A DNA stretch of 64,000 bases from Corynebacterium stercoris (GCF_024160105.1 NZ_JAMFTQ010000011.1:1-64000), one strand, 5' to 3'. Numbered from the stretch's first letter, positions 1 through 9,062 are shown. The notes: a model not told the origin generated them from the letters alone. Numbers and translations: made by a program.

Positions 1-2
1 AA

Positions 3-116
3 CACGTGGCCTGGGTGCAAAACGAGCTCAATGAAACACCCCGCCAAATCCTCAACGGCGCAACCCCACGTGAGATACTCCACGAAGTATTCAAACGTGG
101 CGCAAACACCGCATGA
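3..116 (+). CDS. IS30-family transposase, C-terminal end only
   Basis: The first 37 codons of the window, open at the left edge, end in TGA and read like the tail of an IS30-type DDE transposase: an N-E-x-N-x-T-P-R-x-I-L-N-G-A-T-P motif, equivalent to the family's 'NxRPRKxLxxxTP' signature just before the C-terminus. The body of the gene, including the catalytic residues, lies outside the window, so completeness cannot be judged. The right inverted repeat should lie between here and about 200, but I could not identify it without the left end. Assignment rests on this one signature; an integrase-core relative is the main alternative. Confidence 0.7.
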   Translation, partial: HVAWVQNELNETPRQILNGATPREILHEVFKRGANTA

Positions 117-207
117 CACCGCCCCGTCACTATTGGGTTCTCACCATGGGGGTACGCGATCTGGGCGGAGTGCTTGTCGACGGCAGGGGCAAGAGCGGGC
201 GCCCCGC

Positions 208-1731
208 CTACTGCACCGCGGACGTCAGCTTCATAACGTTGTCGACGTAGCGGCGGTACCAGGGGCGCTTCGCCCAGACCTCGAGGGTGAGCTCGCGGGA
301 TACGGCCAGGTAGTTTTCGGCAAGGCGGGCGAGGGCGGGGATGAGGGAGCCGTCGGCGATGAACAGGGAGTTCTCGTAGTTGAGCGAGAAGGAGCGGATG
401 TCCATGTTGGAGGAGCCGATCACGCCCGCCGCGCCGCCCGGCACGCCCACACCGCCAACCCCACCAGCACGCTCCGGGTCCGCCAGGGCGAACTTGGTGT
501 GGAGGACGTAGGGGGCGGGGAACTCGTAGATGTGCACGCCGGCTTCGAGAAGCTGCTGGTAGTAGGCGGATTGGGCGTGTTGGACCATGAACTGGTCGGC
601 CTTCTCGCCGACCAGAAGGTCCACGCGCACGCCGCGGTAGCAGGCGGAGGTGATGGCCTCGAGGAGGGAATCCTCGGGCACGAAGTACGGCGAGCACAGC
701 ACCAGGTGGGAACGCGCCTGGTGGATGAGGGCGTTGAACATCCGCAGGTTCGGCTCGGTGAGGTAGCCGGGACCCGACGGCACGAGCTGGACAATGTTGA
801 TGTCGTTGGCACGTTCGTCAGGGGAGCTGGCGTCGGAAAGCGGAAGCTCGGTGGGGGAGGCGAGGGCGAGCACCTCGTCGGACTCGGCGTACCAGTCGAC
901 GGCGAACATGGACGCGATGGATGCGACGATGGGGCCTTCGAGCTCGACGAATGCGTCGACCCATTGCCGGCCGGCGCGGACGTGGCCGGGCATGAGGTAG
1001 GAGCGGTCGATGAGGTTGAAGGAGCCCATCATGGCGACGCGGCCGTCGACGACGATGAGTTTGCGGTGGTTGCGCAGGTCGGGGCGGCGCCAGCGGCCGT
1101 GCAGCGGGTCGAGGGGCAGCATCATGTGCCAGTCGATGCCGGCGTCGGTAAGCCGGCGCTTCAGCTGCCGGAAGCCGGGGTATTTCTGGGAGCCGATGTG
1201 GTCGAAGAGCAGGCGCACGTGCACGCCGCGGGCGACGGCGCGCTCGAGCGCCTCGAACACCGGAGCTGTGGTGTTGTCCCAGGCCACGGCGTAGATTTCG
1301 ATATGGATATAGTCGGTGGCGGCGTCGACAAGCTCGGCGATGCGGCGCATCGTCATGTCGTAATCCGTCCACAGCGCCGGCGCGCGTCCGCGCAGCGCGG
1401 GGTAGCCGGTGAGCGCGCGGTTAAGCCGCACGATCGACGCGACCTCCGGGGCGAGATTGCTTGCCGACGGCACGTCCCCCACCCCCGCGTGCACGTTCTC
1501 CACCGCGGCTTTCGCCTGGTGCTGGATGCGGTGGCGGCGGCGCGAGATCAGCGTCGAGCCCATGAGCAGGTACAACGGAAGGCCGACGAGCGGCAGGAAA
1601 AGAATGAGCAGCAGCCAGGCGTTCGCGCTGGAAGGTTTGCGGTTGCCCGGCACGATGCCGATCATGACCAGCTTGATGGCGAAGTCAAGGGCCGTCGCGG
1701 CGGCCTGCCACCAGGAAAAGTCGAACGTCAT
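208..1731 (-). CDS. cls: Cardiolipin synthase (phospholipase D family)
   Basis: A 507-residue membrane enzyme expected to make cardiolipin. Two N-terminal hydrophobic segments (about residues 10-28 and 38-58) are followed by two PLD domains. The first HKD motif is complete around residues 222-239 (H-R-K-x4-D, then GSFN). The second begins at H411 (HTKFALAD) and ends in GSSN near 439-442. Between its Asp and GSSN lies an unusual Gly/Val-rich insertion of about 15 residues, absent from typical members. The start overlaps the xth stop by four bases (ATGA), so the two genes are probably translationally coupled at the end of a minus-strand operon. Confidence 0.93.
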   Translation of the reverse strand: MTFDFSWWQAAATALDFAIKLVMIGIVPGNRKPSSANAWLLLILFLPLVGLPLYLLMGSTLISRRRHRIQHQAKAAVENVHAGVGDVPSASNLAPEVASIVRLNRALTGYPALRGRAPALWTDYDMTMRRIAELVDAATDYIHIEIYAVAWDNTTAPVFEALERAVARGVHVRLLFDHIGSQKYPGFRQLKRRLTDAGIDWHMMLPLDPLHGRWRRPDLRNHRKLIVVDGRVAMMGSFNLIDRSYLMPGHVRAGRQWVDAFVELEGPIVASIASMFAVDWYAESDEVLALASPTELPLSDASSPDERANDINIVQLVPSGPGYLTEPNLRMFNALIHQARSHLVLCSPYFVPEDSLLEAITSACYRGVRVDLLVGEKADQFMVQHAQSAYYQQLLEAGVHIYEFPAPYVLHTKFALADPERAGGVGGVGVPGGAAGVIGSSNMDIRSFSLNYENSLFIADGSLIPALARLAENYLAVSRELTLEVWAKRPWYRRYVDNVMKLTSAVQ

Positions 1732-2519
1732 CGCACCTGGTCGATGTCCAGATCGTGCGTGTCGAAGTCGGCGATGACGGGGGCGTGGTCGGACGCGCCC
1801 TTGCCCTGGCGCTCCTCAACATCCACCCACGCGTCCTCCACGCGGGTGCGCAGCGAGTCGGTGACCAGCAGAAAATCGATGAGCATGCCCTGGTTCTTCT
1901 GGAAGCGCATCGCCTTGTAGTCCCAGAACGAGTAGCGGTCCTCGTGCCTCACCTCGTGCAGGCCGGATTCGAGCAGCATCTGGTACGCCGCGCGCTCCGG
2001 CTCGGTGACGTGGGTTTTGCCCTCGAACCAGTTGATGTCCCACACGTCCTCATCGCGCGGGGCGATGTTGAAGTCGCCGGCGAACACCTGCAGCTCCGCA
2101 GGCTTCACCGATTCGCGCAGGCTGTAGAGAAACTCCAGCTTGTAGTCGTAGTGGGGGTCGCCGATCTCGCGGCCGTTGGGCACGTACAGGCTCCACACCT
2201 CGACCCCGCCGCACACCGCGCCCACCGCGCGCGCCTCCTGCACCGCGTCGCCGCTCTTGCTAAACGACGGCTGCCTGAAGAACGTCTCGCGCACGTCCTC
2301 CAACCCGACCCGCGACGCGATAGCCACGCCGTTCCACTGGTTGTGGCCCACGTGCGCGACCTCGTAGCCGGCGGCTTCGAAGGTGGCGTAGGGGAAGGTG
2401 CGGTCCGCGGTCTTGGTTTCCTGCATGCAGAGCACGTCGATGTTCGTGCGCTCGAGGAACGCGGCGACGCGCTCGGCGCGCGTGCGCACAGAATTGACGT
2501 TCCACGTGGCGATTCGCAT
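1728..2519 (-). CDS. xthA: Exodeoxyribonuclease III
   Basis: A 263-residue Mg-dependent AP endonuclease/3'-5' exonuclease for base-excision repair. It begins MRIATWNVNS and has the family motifs in order: the metal-binding Glu in LCMQETK, the YVPNGR motif, GDFNIAP with catalytic Asp and Asn, and the C-terminal SDHAP motif. The reading frame stays open far upstream, but that extension runs through the neighbouring gene in a low-complexity frame; the ATG at 2519 gives the family's usual length and N-terminus. It sits 10 bases after the GNAT gene and overlaps cls by four bases. Acetyltransferase, xth and def are neighbours in mycobacteria too. Confidence 0.95.
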   Translation of the reverse strand: MRIATWNVNSVRTRAERVAAFLERTNIDVLCMQETKTADRTFPYATFEAAGYEVAHVGHNQWNGVAIASRVGLEDVRETFFRQPSFSKSGDAVQEARAVGAVCGGVEVWSLYVPNGREIGDPHYDYKLEFLYSLRESVKPAELQVFAGDFNIAPRDEDVWDINWFEGKTHVTEPERAAYQMLLESGLHEVRHEDRYSFWDYKAMRFQKNQGMLIDFLLVTDSLRTRVEDAWVDVEERQGKGASDHAPVIADFDTHDLDIDQVR

Positions 2520-2529
2520 GCCACACACC

Positions 2530-3495
2530 CTAACGCAACCGCGCGTAGCGGTGCCGATGGTGCTCCACGAAGCCCAACTTCGTGTACAGCGCGATGCCCG
2601 CCTCATTCGATGCCCGCACTTGCAGGTAGGCCGCGTCCGCGCCTTGCGCCGCGCCCCAGGCCAGCACGCTTTCGCCCAGGCGGGTGCCGTAGCCGCGGCG
2701 GCGGTGCTGCGGCGCGACCTCGACGGCGGAGTAGCCGAGCCAGCGCCGCCCGTCGTCGGAATCCGTGATGGTCGCGCGCGTGACGGCGACAGTCTCCCCG
2801 TCGAGCACCAGGCGCGCGAAGCCAATCTGCCCGTCGATGCGCTGCGCCAAATCGCGCACCGCCGCCTCCGGCAACGCCTGGCCGCGGTAGTGGTACATGG
2901 CCAGCCACGTCGCGTCCGGCAGGGCGTCGACCTGCACGTTCGGATCCATCTCCCGCGTCTCGACGGCAGTGGACATCACCGCAATCTCCTCACCCAGCGC
3001 CCACGCGTCGGGGCGCTGCTCCACCAGCCGCTGCGCCGGCTTGCCGATACGCTCCGGAATGCACAGCTGCACCGGCATGTTGCGCGCGCGGTAAAACTCG
3101 GTGATCGCGTCAATCGGCACGGCGGTGAACCCCGCCGAGTGGCCGATCGGCGTTGCGCTGTTGGACCGTTCGGCGATTTCGGCGCCGGCGCGGATGAGCC
3201 AGCCGTCGATACGCTCCTGCTCCTGCCCCGGAAACGCGCGCGCGGTGGCGGTTTCGATCGCGCGGATGTCGGAGTTGCGGACGGTGCGCGGGCTGAGCTT
3301 CTTGATGATGTGCAGGTCCTCGATCAGCACTGCCTCGCGTGACGACGGCAGCCCTCCCACCTCCTGCGGACGCACCACCAGCGGATTCGTGCTCACGACG
3401 TGGCCGATCACGTCGCTCGCGAGGTCCCCGCGGCGGCGGCGCACCACGACGCGGTCACCGACGGCGACCTCGTCGGAACGGAAAATGCGCGACAC
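2530..3495 (-). CDS. GNAT-family N-acetyltransferase
   Basis: A 321-residue protein with a C-terminal GNAT fold. The acetyl-CoA-binding loop is visible as Q-H-R-R-R-G-Y-G-T near residue 265, followed by N-E-A-G-I-A-L-Y-T-K-L-G-F, the usual beta5-alpha4 segment. The first 70 residues resemble a small beta-barrel preceding the acetyltransferase region, as in the mycobacterial protein next to xthA/def. The start is GTG at 3495, which shares one base with the stop of the upstream surface-protein gene (TAGTG), so translation is probably coupled. The substrate cannot be told from the sequence. Confidence 0.85.
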   Translation of the reverse strand: MSRIFRSDEVAVGDRVVVRRRRGDLASDVIGHVVSTNPLVVRPQEVGGLPSSREAVLIEDLHIIKKLSPRTVRNSDIRAIETATARAFPGQEQERIDGWLIRAGAEIAERSNSATPIGHSAGFTAVPIDAITEFYRARNMPVQLCIPERIGKPAQRLVEQRPDAWALGEEIAVMSTAVETREMDPNVQVDALPDATWLAMYHYRGQALPEAAVRDLAQRIDGQIGFARLVLDGETVAVTRATITDSDDGRRWLGYSAVEVAPQHRRRGYGTRLGESVLAWGAAQGADAAYLQVRASNEAGIALYTKLGFVEHHRHRYARLR

Positions 3496-4490
3496 TACGG
3501 GTTGCTGCGGCGCACCAGCGCGGCGCCGATGGCGACCAGGACCGCGCCGATGCCGATGAGCGCGAGCATCGGCGTGCCGGTCTCCGCCAGGTCCTCGTCG
3601 TTCTCGCGGGTGCGCGTGGTGGTCGGGGTCGAGGACGTGGTGGAGCTGCTGGTTGTGGTCGTGCTCGAGGTGGTGCTTGAGGTCGTGGTGCTGTCCGTCG
3701 ACGTGGTGGCAGAGGTCGTGCGGTTTTGCAGCACGTCCGCGGTGACGCTGGTGGTGGCGCTGGCCGTGGTGGTTGCGGTGACGCTGCTGCTCGACGACGT
3801 GGTGGTTGACGTCGTTGTCGCGGAGGTGGTCGACGTGGTGCTGGTCGTGCTCGTGGTGCTCGTGGTGGTGTCCGCGAGGTGGTTCACCTTCAGCGTTGCC
3901 GGCTCGGCGGCGGGGGTCGTCGTGGTGGTGACGGCCTTCGCGCGGCCTTCAGCCTTCGCCTCGACCGCGTCGGTGGTGACCGCCTCGAAGCCGAAGGCGA
4001 TGCGCAGGTCGCCCTGCTCGGACCGCTCGGCGGCGTCGAGGGCCAGCGCGCGGGTCACGCCGAGGCTCACGATGGGGGCGGGGACGACAACGGCATCGTC
4101 CTCCGGGAGGACGTCGGCACGCAGGGCGCGGATGAACTCGCGATCGGCCTCGATGAGGTCGCCGGCCTGCTCGAACACCTCGGCACTGGAGGCCTCGGCA
4201 TCGGTGTCGGCGTCATCGCGCAGGTCGGCGAGCTCGTCGGCAGCGTCGATGAGGTGTTCGCGCCACTGTTTCAGCAGATCACGATAGGCGGACTCGGCGG
4301 CGCTCTTCTCCTTCGGCGTCTCGGCGGCATCGATGCGGGCCTTAGCCTCGGCGAGGTCGTCGAGGGCAGCGGCGCGGGTGGAGGAGACGTCGGCAAGCAG
4401 AAGCTCCAGCGGGGACACCTCGGGGGCAGGGGTGAGCGGGGCAGCGGAGACAGCCAGGACGCTAGCGGCAAGGGCTGCAGGGATGCGCAT
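3495..4490 (-). CDS. Secreted Ser/Thr-rich surface protein with LAETG sorting tail
   Basis: A 331-residue exported protein of unknown function. It has a short N-terminal signal segment (residues 1-18), a helical, charged domain (about 25-160), a long Thr/Ser-rich stalk (about 190-295) that looks glycosylation-prone, and a classic cell-wall sorting tail. The tail is LAETG at 301-305, a hydrophobic helix, then RRSNP. LAxTG rather than LPxTG is the motif predicted for class E sortases of high-GC actinobacteria, so covalent attachment to peptidoglycan is likely. A sortase-fold gene lies at 34185-34979. The gene is first in the GNAT-xth-cls run and its stop overlaps the GNAT start. Confidence 0.8.
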   Translation of the reverse strand: MRIPAALAASVLAVSAAPLTPAPEVSPLELLLADVSSTRAAALDDLAEAKARIDAAETPKEKSAAESAYRDLLKQWREHLIDAADELADLRDDADTDAEASSAEVFEQAGDLIEADREFIRALRADVLPEDDAVVVPAPIVSLGVTRALALDAAERSEQGDLRIAFGFEAVTTDAVEAKAEGRAKAVTTTTTPAAEPATLKVNHLADTTTSTTSTTSTTSTTSATTTSTTTSSSSSVTATTTASATTSVTADVLQNRTTSATTSTDSTTTSSTTSSTTTTSSSTTSSTPTTTRTRENDEDLAETGTPMLALIGIGAVLVAIGAALVRRSNP

Positions 4491-4580
4491 GGGGAGGTCC
4501 TTGGGCAGGAGAAATACGACAGACGCGCCTAAGCATAGTCGCTGAGGCGCGGGAACCGAGGGGTGCGCGCCGTCGGAAAG

Positions 4581-5153
4581 CTAGTGCCCGAAGGGATCCT
4601 CGTCAGTGCCCGGGAGCCAGGTGTTGCCGGCGTCGGACCAGCCGTTATCGCGGATCGCGCGCTTGGCCTCGCGCTTCCAGCGGCCGGTGAGCACGTCGGT
4701 GTAGACGAAGCCGTCGAGGTGGCCCACCTCGTGCTGCAGACAGCGCGCGAAAAAGCCCGTGCCCTCGATCTCGATCTTCTCGCCGTTCTCGTCGAGGCCG
4801 GTCACCTTCGCCCAGTCCGCGCGGCCGGTCGGGAAGGACTCGCCGGGGACGGACAGGCAGCCCTCGTCGTCCTCGCCGTCGTCGCGAGGCATGGTCTTCG
4901 GAATCTCGCTGGTCTCCAGTACCGGGTTGATCACCGTGCCGCGGCGCATGACGTCGCCGTCTGGGCAGTGGTACACGAACAGGCGCAGCGGCACGCCGAT
5001 CTGGTTCGCCGCCAGACCCACGCCGTTCGCCGCATCCATGGTCTCGTGCATGTCGGCGATCAGCTCCGCGAGCTCCTCGACCGGCTGAGTGACCGGCTCG
5101 GTGGGGTTGTGCAGGACAGGGTCGCCGTAGATCACGATTGGCCGAATAGTCAT
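4581..5153 (-). CDS. def: Peptide deformylase
   Basis: A 190-residue metalloenzyme that removes the formyl group from new polypeptides. All three motifs are present: [18 protein letters not shown] (metal-ligand Cys) and QHEVGHLDG (HExxH-type metal site; most relatives have HEYDHLDG, so V-G replaces Y-D). A longer in-frame reading to 5450 exists, but the ATG at 5153 gives the normal N-terminus (MTIRPI) and lies seven bases after a TAATAT -10 box, which fits a leaderless mRNA. It is divergent from the DUF3263 gene, with only 18 bases between the two start codons. Confidence 0.95.
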   Translation of the reverse strand: MTIRPIVIYGDPVLHNPTEPVTQPVEELAELIADMHETMDAANGVGLAANQIGVPLRLFVYHCPDGDVMRRGTVINPVLETSEIPKTMPRDDGEDDEGCLSVPGESFPTGRADWAKVTGLDENGEKIEIEGTGFFARCLQHEVGHLDGFVYTDVLTGRWKREAKRAIRDNGWSDAGNTWLPGTDEDPFGH

Positions 5154-5174
5154 GCTGTATATATTAGGCACATG
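5151..5174. promoter_or_regulatory. Overlapping divergent leaderless promoters, def / DUF3263
   Basis: Only 18 bases separate the start codons of def (ATG ending at 5153, minus) and the DUF3263 gene (ATG 5172, plus). On the plus strand TATATT (5160-5165) is followed by six bases and ATG. On the minus strand TAATAT (5166-5161) is followed by seven bases and ATG. The two -10 boxes therefore occupy nearly the same base pairs, and both mRNAs should begin at their start codon. Simultaneous RNA polymerase binding looks impossible, so the genes may be expressed alternately. The -35 elements would lie inside the opposite coding regions. Confidence 0.6.
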
Positions 5175-5384
5175 CTTTCCGACGTCGATCTCGCTGTCCT
5201 CGACTTCGAAGCCCGCGCCCCACGCTCGCTCGGCGCGAAAGAGGAGGCGATCCAACGCGAGTTCGGCATCTCCGCCGTCCGCTACTACCAGCGGCTCAAC
5301 GTGCTCATTGATTCCCCCGAGGCGCTGGAGGCGCGGCCGCAGCTCGTGCGCAGGCTGCAGCGGTTGCGCGACGTGAGGTTGTAG
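5172..5384 (+). CDS. DUF3263 family small DNA-binding-like protein
   Basis: A 70-residue protein matching the small DUF3263 family found next to def in mycobacteria and corynebacteria. It is almost entirely helical. A segment around residues 20-42 ([20 protein letters not shown]) reads like a helix-turn-helix: a regulator-type first helix, a turn at F-G-I-S, and a recognition-like helix rich in Tyr/Gln/Arg. A DNA- or RNA-polymerase-associated role is plausible but not shown. The start is the ATG at 5172, supported by a -10 box six bases upstream. A longer in-frame extension runs antisense through def and was rejected. Confidence 0.8.
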   Translation: MLSDVDLAVLDFEARAPRSLGAKEEAIQREFGISAVRYYQRLNVLIDSPEALEARPQLVRRLQRLRDVRL

Positions 5385-5444
5385 GGGCGCGGCGGCGGTT
5401 GGGTTCGAGGTTTGCCGCCCCCACGGCCCTACCGCCCCACCGCC

Positions 5445-5551
5445 CTGCAACGATTTGCCCGACTTTTACAGCCCAAAATCGCTCACCTTGCTGACCAGCG
5501 GAAACGTGGAAGGCTCAAACCGCGCTGTAAAAGCTGGGCAAATCTCTGCAG
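5445..5551. repeat. 28-bp imperfect inverted repeat with about 51-base loop
   Basis: Arms 5445-5472 and 5524-5551 are reverse complements with about four mismatches; the core is GATTTGCCC..CTTTTACAGC against GCTGTAAAAG..GGGCAAATC. The element fills most of the 278-base gap between the DUF3263 and VirR-like genes. Just outside it, at 5558-5570, is GGAGCTCTCAACG, a 13-mer that recurs four times (twice exactly) in the repeat-rich gap at 37.5 kb. It could be a small non-autonomous mobile element or a structured RNA; there is no T-run that would make it an ordinary terminator. Confidence 0.6.
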
Positions 5552-5662
5552 CCCCATGGAGCTCTCAACGAGCCCGCCCACCCTGCTCGCACCGGCCCCA
5601 CGGCCCTGCGTCAGCGGCGCGCCACTAACCCTCAATCACTACTTGAGACTATTGTGGCGCGT

Positions 5663-6661
5663 GTGACTAGCAAATACACCGGCAACCACGGCAACGGCGA
5701 CGATCGCGACCTGAACCGCGACTACTCCGCCGACGATTACGAGTACGCGGAGGCGTACCCCGTCGACGAATACCCGGCCGACGAGGGCTACGCCGACGAC
5801 GGCTACGACGAAGCCGAGTACGTCGAGTACGAGATCGTCGACGAGGAACCGGCCGCAGGCTACGCCGCCGCAGGCGTGCCGACGGAGGAGTACCGCGGCG
5901 CGCACCGCCGCGACGACGACGAGTACTACGAGGACGACGTCGACGCCGCGTACGCCGCAGCTCCGGCAGGTGCGGCAGGCTCCACCGCCGTCGTCGCTGG
6001 CGGGGTGCCGAAGCGCGGCCTCGCCATGATCCTCATCGCGGTCGCCGCATTGCTGCTGCTCTGGGGCATTTACGCGATGACGCAGAACAAGAACACCAGC
6101 GATTCGGCCGCGCCGGCCGCAACCAGCACCGAGACCACGACGGCGGCGACGAACACCGTCACGGACACAAACGCCCCGGCAAATCCGGCAGACCCGGCGA
6201 ACCCGAGCGATCCGAACGCACCGGCAGACCCCAACGCACCGGCAGACCCGGCCAACGGCGCCAACGCAGACGCAAATAACCCCGCAGACGCGAACAACCC
6301 CGCCGCCGGCGCCGCCGGCGCACTGACGGCACAGAACGCACAGGTCTTCGTGTTCAACAACTCCGGCATCCCGAACGCGGCGGGTGACACGGCAGGCCGG
6401 CTAGATAGCCAGTACACGATCGCGAATAACTCGAACGATCCGGGCGCGATGAACATGCCGGAGCAGCAGTTCGGCATCTTCCCGCAGACGTTCGTGTTCT
6501 TCAACCCGCAGGTCCCGGGCGCGGAGCAGCTCGCCGGCGAGATTGCGCAGAAGGTCGGCGGCACGCCGCGCGCCACCAACGACCTTCCGCAGGGCGCGAC
6601 CGCGCTGCCGGAGCAGGCCACCAATAACCCGAATGCAATTACGGTGGTCATCGCGGGATAA
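5663..6661 (+). CDS. LytR_C-domain membrane protein (VirR-like)
   Basis: A single-pass envelope protein. The N-terminal ~115 residues are cytoplasmic and extremely acidic and Tyr-rich. One membrane helix follows (about residues 118-141), then an Ala/Pro/Asn/Asp-rich linker with PADPNAPADP-type repeats, then a C-terminal LytR_C domain (last ~105 residues). Position after def/DUF3263 and before the GCS2 gene matches mycobacterial VirR (Rv0431), which is linked to envelope integrity and vesicle release; function here is inferred from that. In-frame GTGs lie at 5654 and 5663. I favour 5663 because TATTGT lies exactly seven bases upstream, giving 332 residues. Confidence 0.82.
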   Translation: MTSKYTGNHGNGDDRDLNRDYSADDYEYAEAYPVDEYPADEGYADDGYDEAEYVEYEIVDEEPAAGYAAAGVPTEEYRGAHRRDDDEYYEDDVDAAYAAAPAGAAGSTAVVAGGVPKRGLAMILIAVAALLLLWGIYAMTQNKNTSDSAAPAATSTETTTAATNTVTDTNAPANPADPANPSDPNAPADPNAPADPANGANADANNPADANNPAAGAAGALTAQNAQVFVFNNSGIPNAAGDTAGRLDSQYTIANNSNDPGAMNMPEQQFGIFPQTFVFFNPQVPGAEQLAGEIAQKVGGTPRATNDLPQGATALPEQATNNPNAITVVIAG

Positions 6662-6688
6662 ACCCTGCCGGGGCATACACTGACCCGC

Positions 6689-7819
6689 ATGGATCCGTAC
6701 CGCGATTTCGCCCGCTCCCCCGAACCGACACTCGGCGTGGAGTGGGAAATCTGCGTCATTGACCCGGAAACGCGCGACCTCGTGCCGCGCGCCGCGGATG
6801 TCATCGACGCGGTGCAGCAGCGCTACCCCGGCACCCACTTGGAGCGCGAGTTCCTCCAGAACACGATCGAGCTGGTCACGCCCGTCTGCACAAACACCCG
6901 CGAGGCGATCGACGCGCTGCAGCAGGACCTCGCCAAGGTCCGCGAAGTCGCCACTGAGCAGGACCTGAAGCTCTGGGCGGGCGGCGGCCACCCGTTCACG
7001 GATTTCCGCGAGCAGCCGCTGAGCCCGAAGATCACTTACGAGGAGATCATCAACCGCACCCAGTACTGGGGCCAGCAGATGCTGCTGTGGGGCATTCACT
7101 GCCACATCGGCGTCAGCCACGAGGACAAGGTCTGGCCGATCATCAACGCGGTCATGACGAAGTACCCGCACCTGCTCGCGATCTCGGCGTCGAGCCCGGG
7201 CTGGGAGGGCCTGGACACGGGCTACGCGTCGAACCGCACCATGCTCTACCAGCAGCTTCCTACCGCGGGCATGCCGTACCAGTTCCAGAACTGGGACGAG
7301 TGGGTCGGCTTCATGCGCGACCAGAAAACCTCCGGCGTGATCAGCCACACGGGCTCGATGCATTTCGACGTCCGCCCCGCCGCCAAATGGGGCACCATCG
7401 AGGTCCGCATTTCCGACGCCACCTCGAACCTCCGCGAGCTCGCCGCCATCGTCGCACTCACGCACTGCCTCGTGGTCCACTACGACCGCATGCTCGAGGC
7501 CGGCGAGGAGCTCCCCACGCTGCAACCGTGGCACGTCGCCGAAAACAAGTGGCGCGGCGCGCGCTACGGGCTCGAAGCGGTCGTGATTACCAGCCGCGAG
7601 ACCGATGAGCGGTGGGTCTCGGAGGAGCTTGTCACGCTTATCGACGAACTTTTGCCCACCGCCAAGGACCTCGGCTGCGTCGAGGAGCTCAAGCTCGCGG
7701 AGGAGATCCTTGAGCGCGGGGCGGGCTACCAGCGCCAGCGCCGAATCCTCAAGCAGGGCGGGGACTGGACCGATGTGGTCGACAACTCCTGCCAGGAAAT
7801 GATCGACCTGACCTGGTAA
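6689..7819 (+). CDS. Carboxylate-amine ligase, GCS2/YbdK family
   Basis: A 376-residue ATP-dependent ligase of the glutamate-cysteine ligase 2 (YbdK) family. Characteristic segments are [11 protein letters not shown] at the N-terminus, the central WGIHCHIGV motif and [12 protein letters not shown]. Members have weak gamma-glutamylcysteine synthetase activity and the true substrate is often unknown; the mycobacterial gene at this position is annotated the same way. The ATG at 6689 lies seven bases after TACACT, consistent with a leaderless mRNA. It follows the VirR-like gene by 27 bases and converges on mrpG. Confidence 0.9.
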   Translation: MDPYRDFARSPEPTLGVEWEICVIDPETRDLVPRAADVIDAVQQRYPGTHLEREFLQNTIELVTPVCTNTREAIDALQQDLAKVREVATEQDLKLWAGGGHPFTDFREQPLSPKITYEEIINRTQYWGQQMLLWGIHCHIGVSHEDKVWPIINAVMTKYPHLLAISASSPGWEGLDTGYASNRTMLYQQLPTAGMPYQFQNWDEWVGFMRDQKTSGVISHTGSMHFDVRPAAKWGTIEVRISDATSNLRELAAIVALTHCLVVHYDRMLEAGEELPTLQPWHVAENKWRGARYGLEAVVITSRETDERWVSEELVTLIDELLPTAKDLGCVEELKLAEEILERGAGYQRQRRILKQGGDWTDVVDNSCQEMIDLTW

Positions 7820-7830
7820 ATGAGCGTCGG

Positions 7831-8259
7831 TTAGCGCTTGGAGTCCTCCGCCGAATGCGTCTTCTCCGTGGGGTTGACGCGGCGGGGGTGGTAGCGCGCG
7901 GGGCGCTCGTTGACGGCGAGCAGGTCCTCGCTGCCGTAAAGGCCTTCACGGCGCGCGATGCGGCCGAGGCGCTGCGCGGTCACGGGGTTGGTCATGAGCG
8001 CGAAGATGACCAGGAGGATCATCATGCCGATGTCGCCCTTTTCGTGCGGGCCGAATTCGGGCGCGCCGGTGAGGCGGATGATGGTGCCGATGATCATCAA
8101 GAGCAGACCTGTGGTCTGCGGTTTTGTGATCGCATGGATGCGCGCCATCGTCGAATGGAAGCGCACCGTGCCCACGGCGGCGGAGAACACCATGAACGCG
8201 CCGAGGATGATGAAGATCAGCGAGACGATGTCGGCGATGAGCGGCCAGTTCCAAGTCAT
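7831..8259 (-). CDS. mrpG: Mrp Na+/H+ antiporter subunit G
   Basis: The last gene of the antiporter operon, 142 residues. Three hydrophobic helices (about 8-28, 42-62 and 66-85) carry the MnhG pattern VGTVRFHSTMARIHAITKP, and a hydrophilic C-terminal tail follows. The reading frame is open upstream into mrpE, but the ATG at 8259 overlaps the mrpF stop by one base (TAATG), the usual coupling in this operon. MrpG is a small structural subunit of the multi-subunit cation/proton antiporter in the cell membrane. Confidence 0.92.
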   Translation of the reverse strand: MTWNWPLIADIVSLIFIILGAFMVFSAAVGTVRFHSTMARIHAITKPQTTGLLLMIIGTIIRLTGAPEFGPHEKGDIGMMILLVIFALMTNPVTAQRLGRIARREGLYGSEDLLAVNERPARYHPRRVNPTEKTHSAEDSKR

Positions 8260-8537
8260 TAGAGCGAACCATCCCTCTTGCGGAAGCGGGCGACGGACAG
8301 GGAGGCGATGAAGCCGAGCAGCGCGATGACGATCATCGCGTTGACCACCGTGGTGTCCAGTGTCCAGCAGATGTAGAGCGCGAGTGCGCACTGGAGCGAC
8401 GCGGTGATGGCGTCGTTGCCCAGGACGCGGTCGAGCGAGTCCGGGCCCACGATGACCCGCCACGCAAGCAGCAGGAAGCCTAAGGCCAGCAGCACGCCGG
8501 CCACGGCCAGGAACGCGTTGTACACGGTTGGGTCCAT
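8259..8537 (-). CDS. mrpF: Mrp Na+/H+ antiporter subunit F
   Basis: A 92-residue, three-helix subunit. It has the MnhF pattern RVIVGPDSLDRVLGNDAITASLQ in the loop after helix 1, then a helix ending AMIVIALLGFIASLSVARF. It starts six bases after the mrpE stop and its stop shares a base with the mrpG start. It belongs to the membrane sector that is fused or clustered with MrpA-D in all Mrp systems. Nothing is missing compared with relatives. Confidence 0.92.
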   Translation of the reverse strand: MDPTVYNAFLAVAGVLLALGFLLLAWRVIVGPDSLDRVLGNDAITASLQCALALYICWTLDTTVVNAMIVIALLGFIASLSVARFRKRDGSL

Positions 8538-8543
8538 GGGTTC

Positions 8544-9062
8544 TTACCTGCCTTCGAAAATCTCGATCATCTGGCGCTCCAGCTTGCGCACGTTCTCCAC
8601 CTCGCGGTCGATGGCCTGCTGGCTGGAGGCATCCAGCACGTGGATGGTCCATTCGCGGTTGGCCACGTCGATGTCGGTGATGGAGCCGCCCGGCTGCAGG
8701 TTATAGGCGCAGGTGGCCAGGTAGAGCACCAGCTCGCTGGACACGCGCATGGGCACCTTCAGGATGGCGTTCTTCGGCTGCTCCTGCGGCCGCAGCGCAA
8801 TCCACGCCACGCGTGCCGACGCAACAATGAGGTCCCACGACCAAATCGCCAGAAACTGCAGCGCCTTGAACCAGTTGATGTGCCTGTCCTCGCGCGGCAC
8901 GGCGGGCAGCGGCAGCGCGACAACGATGAGGAAGCCGAGCGCCGCGCCCGCAATGACGTTGCCCCAGCTGATTTCGCCCATGAGGAGCAGCCACATGAGC
9001 GTCAGCCAGACGACAAAGCTCCAGCGGAAGCGGTTTTTGAATCCGGCCCATAGTTTGCTCAT
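8544..9062 (-). CDS. mrpE: Mrp Na+/H+ antiporter subunit E
   Basis: A 172-residue MnhE subunit: two closely spaced N-terminal helices (about 13-50), a third around 68-85, then a soluble C-terminal domain with the family segment RVSSELVLYLATCAYNLQPG followed by an Asp- and Ile-rich strand. It overlaps mrpD by four bases and mrpF follows after six, so the whole set is one transcript. It is part of the inner-membrane antiporter complex. Confidence 0.92.
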   Translation of the reverse strand: MSKLWAGFKNRFRWSFVVWLTLMWLLLMGEISWGNVIAGAALGFLIVVALPLPAVPREDRHINWFKALQFLAIWSWDLIVASARVAWIALRPQEQPKNAILKVPMRVSSELVLYLATCAYNLQPGGSITDIDVANREWTIHVLDASSQQAIDREVENVRKLERQMIEIFEGR

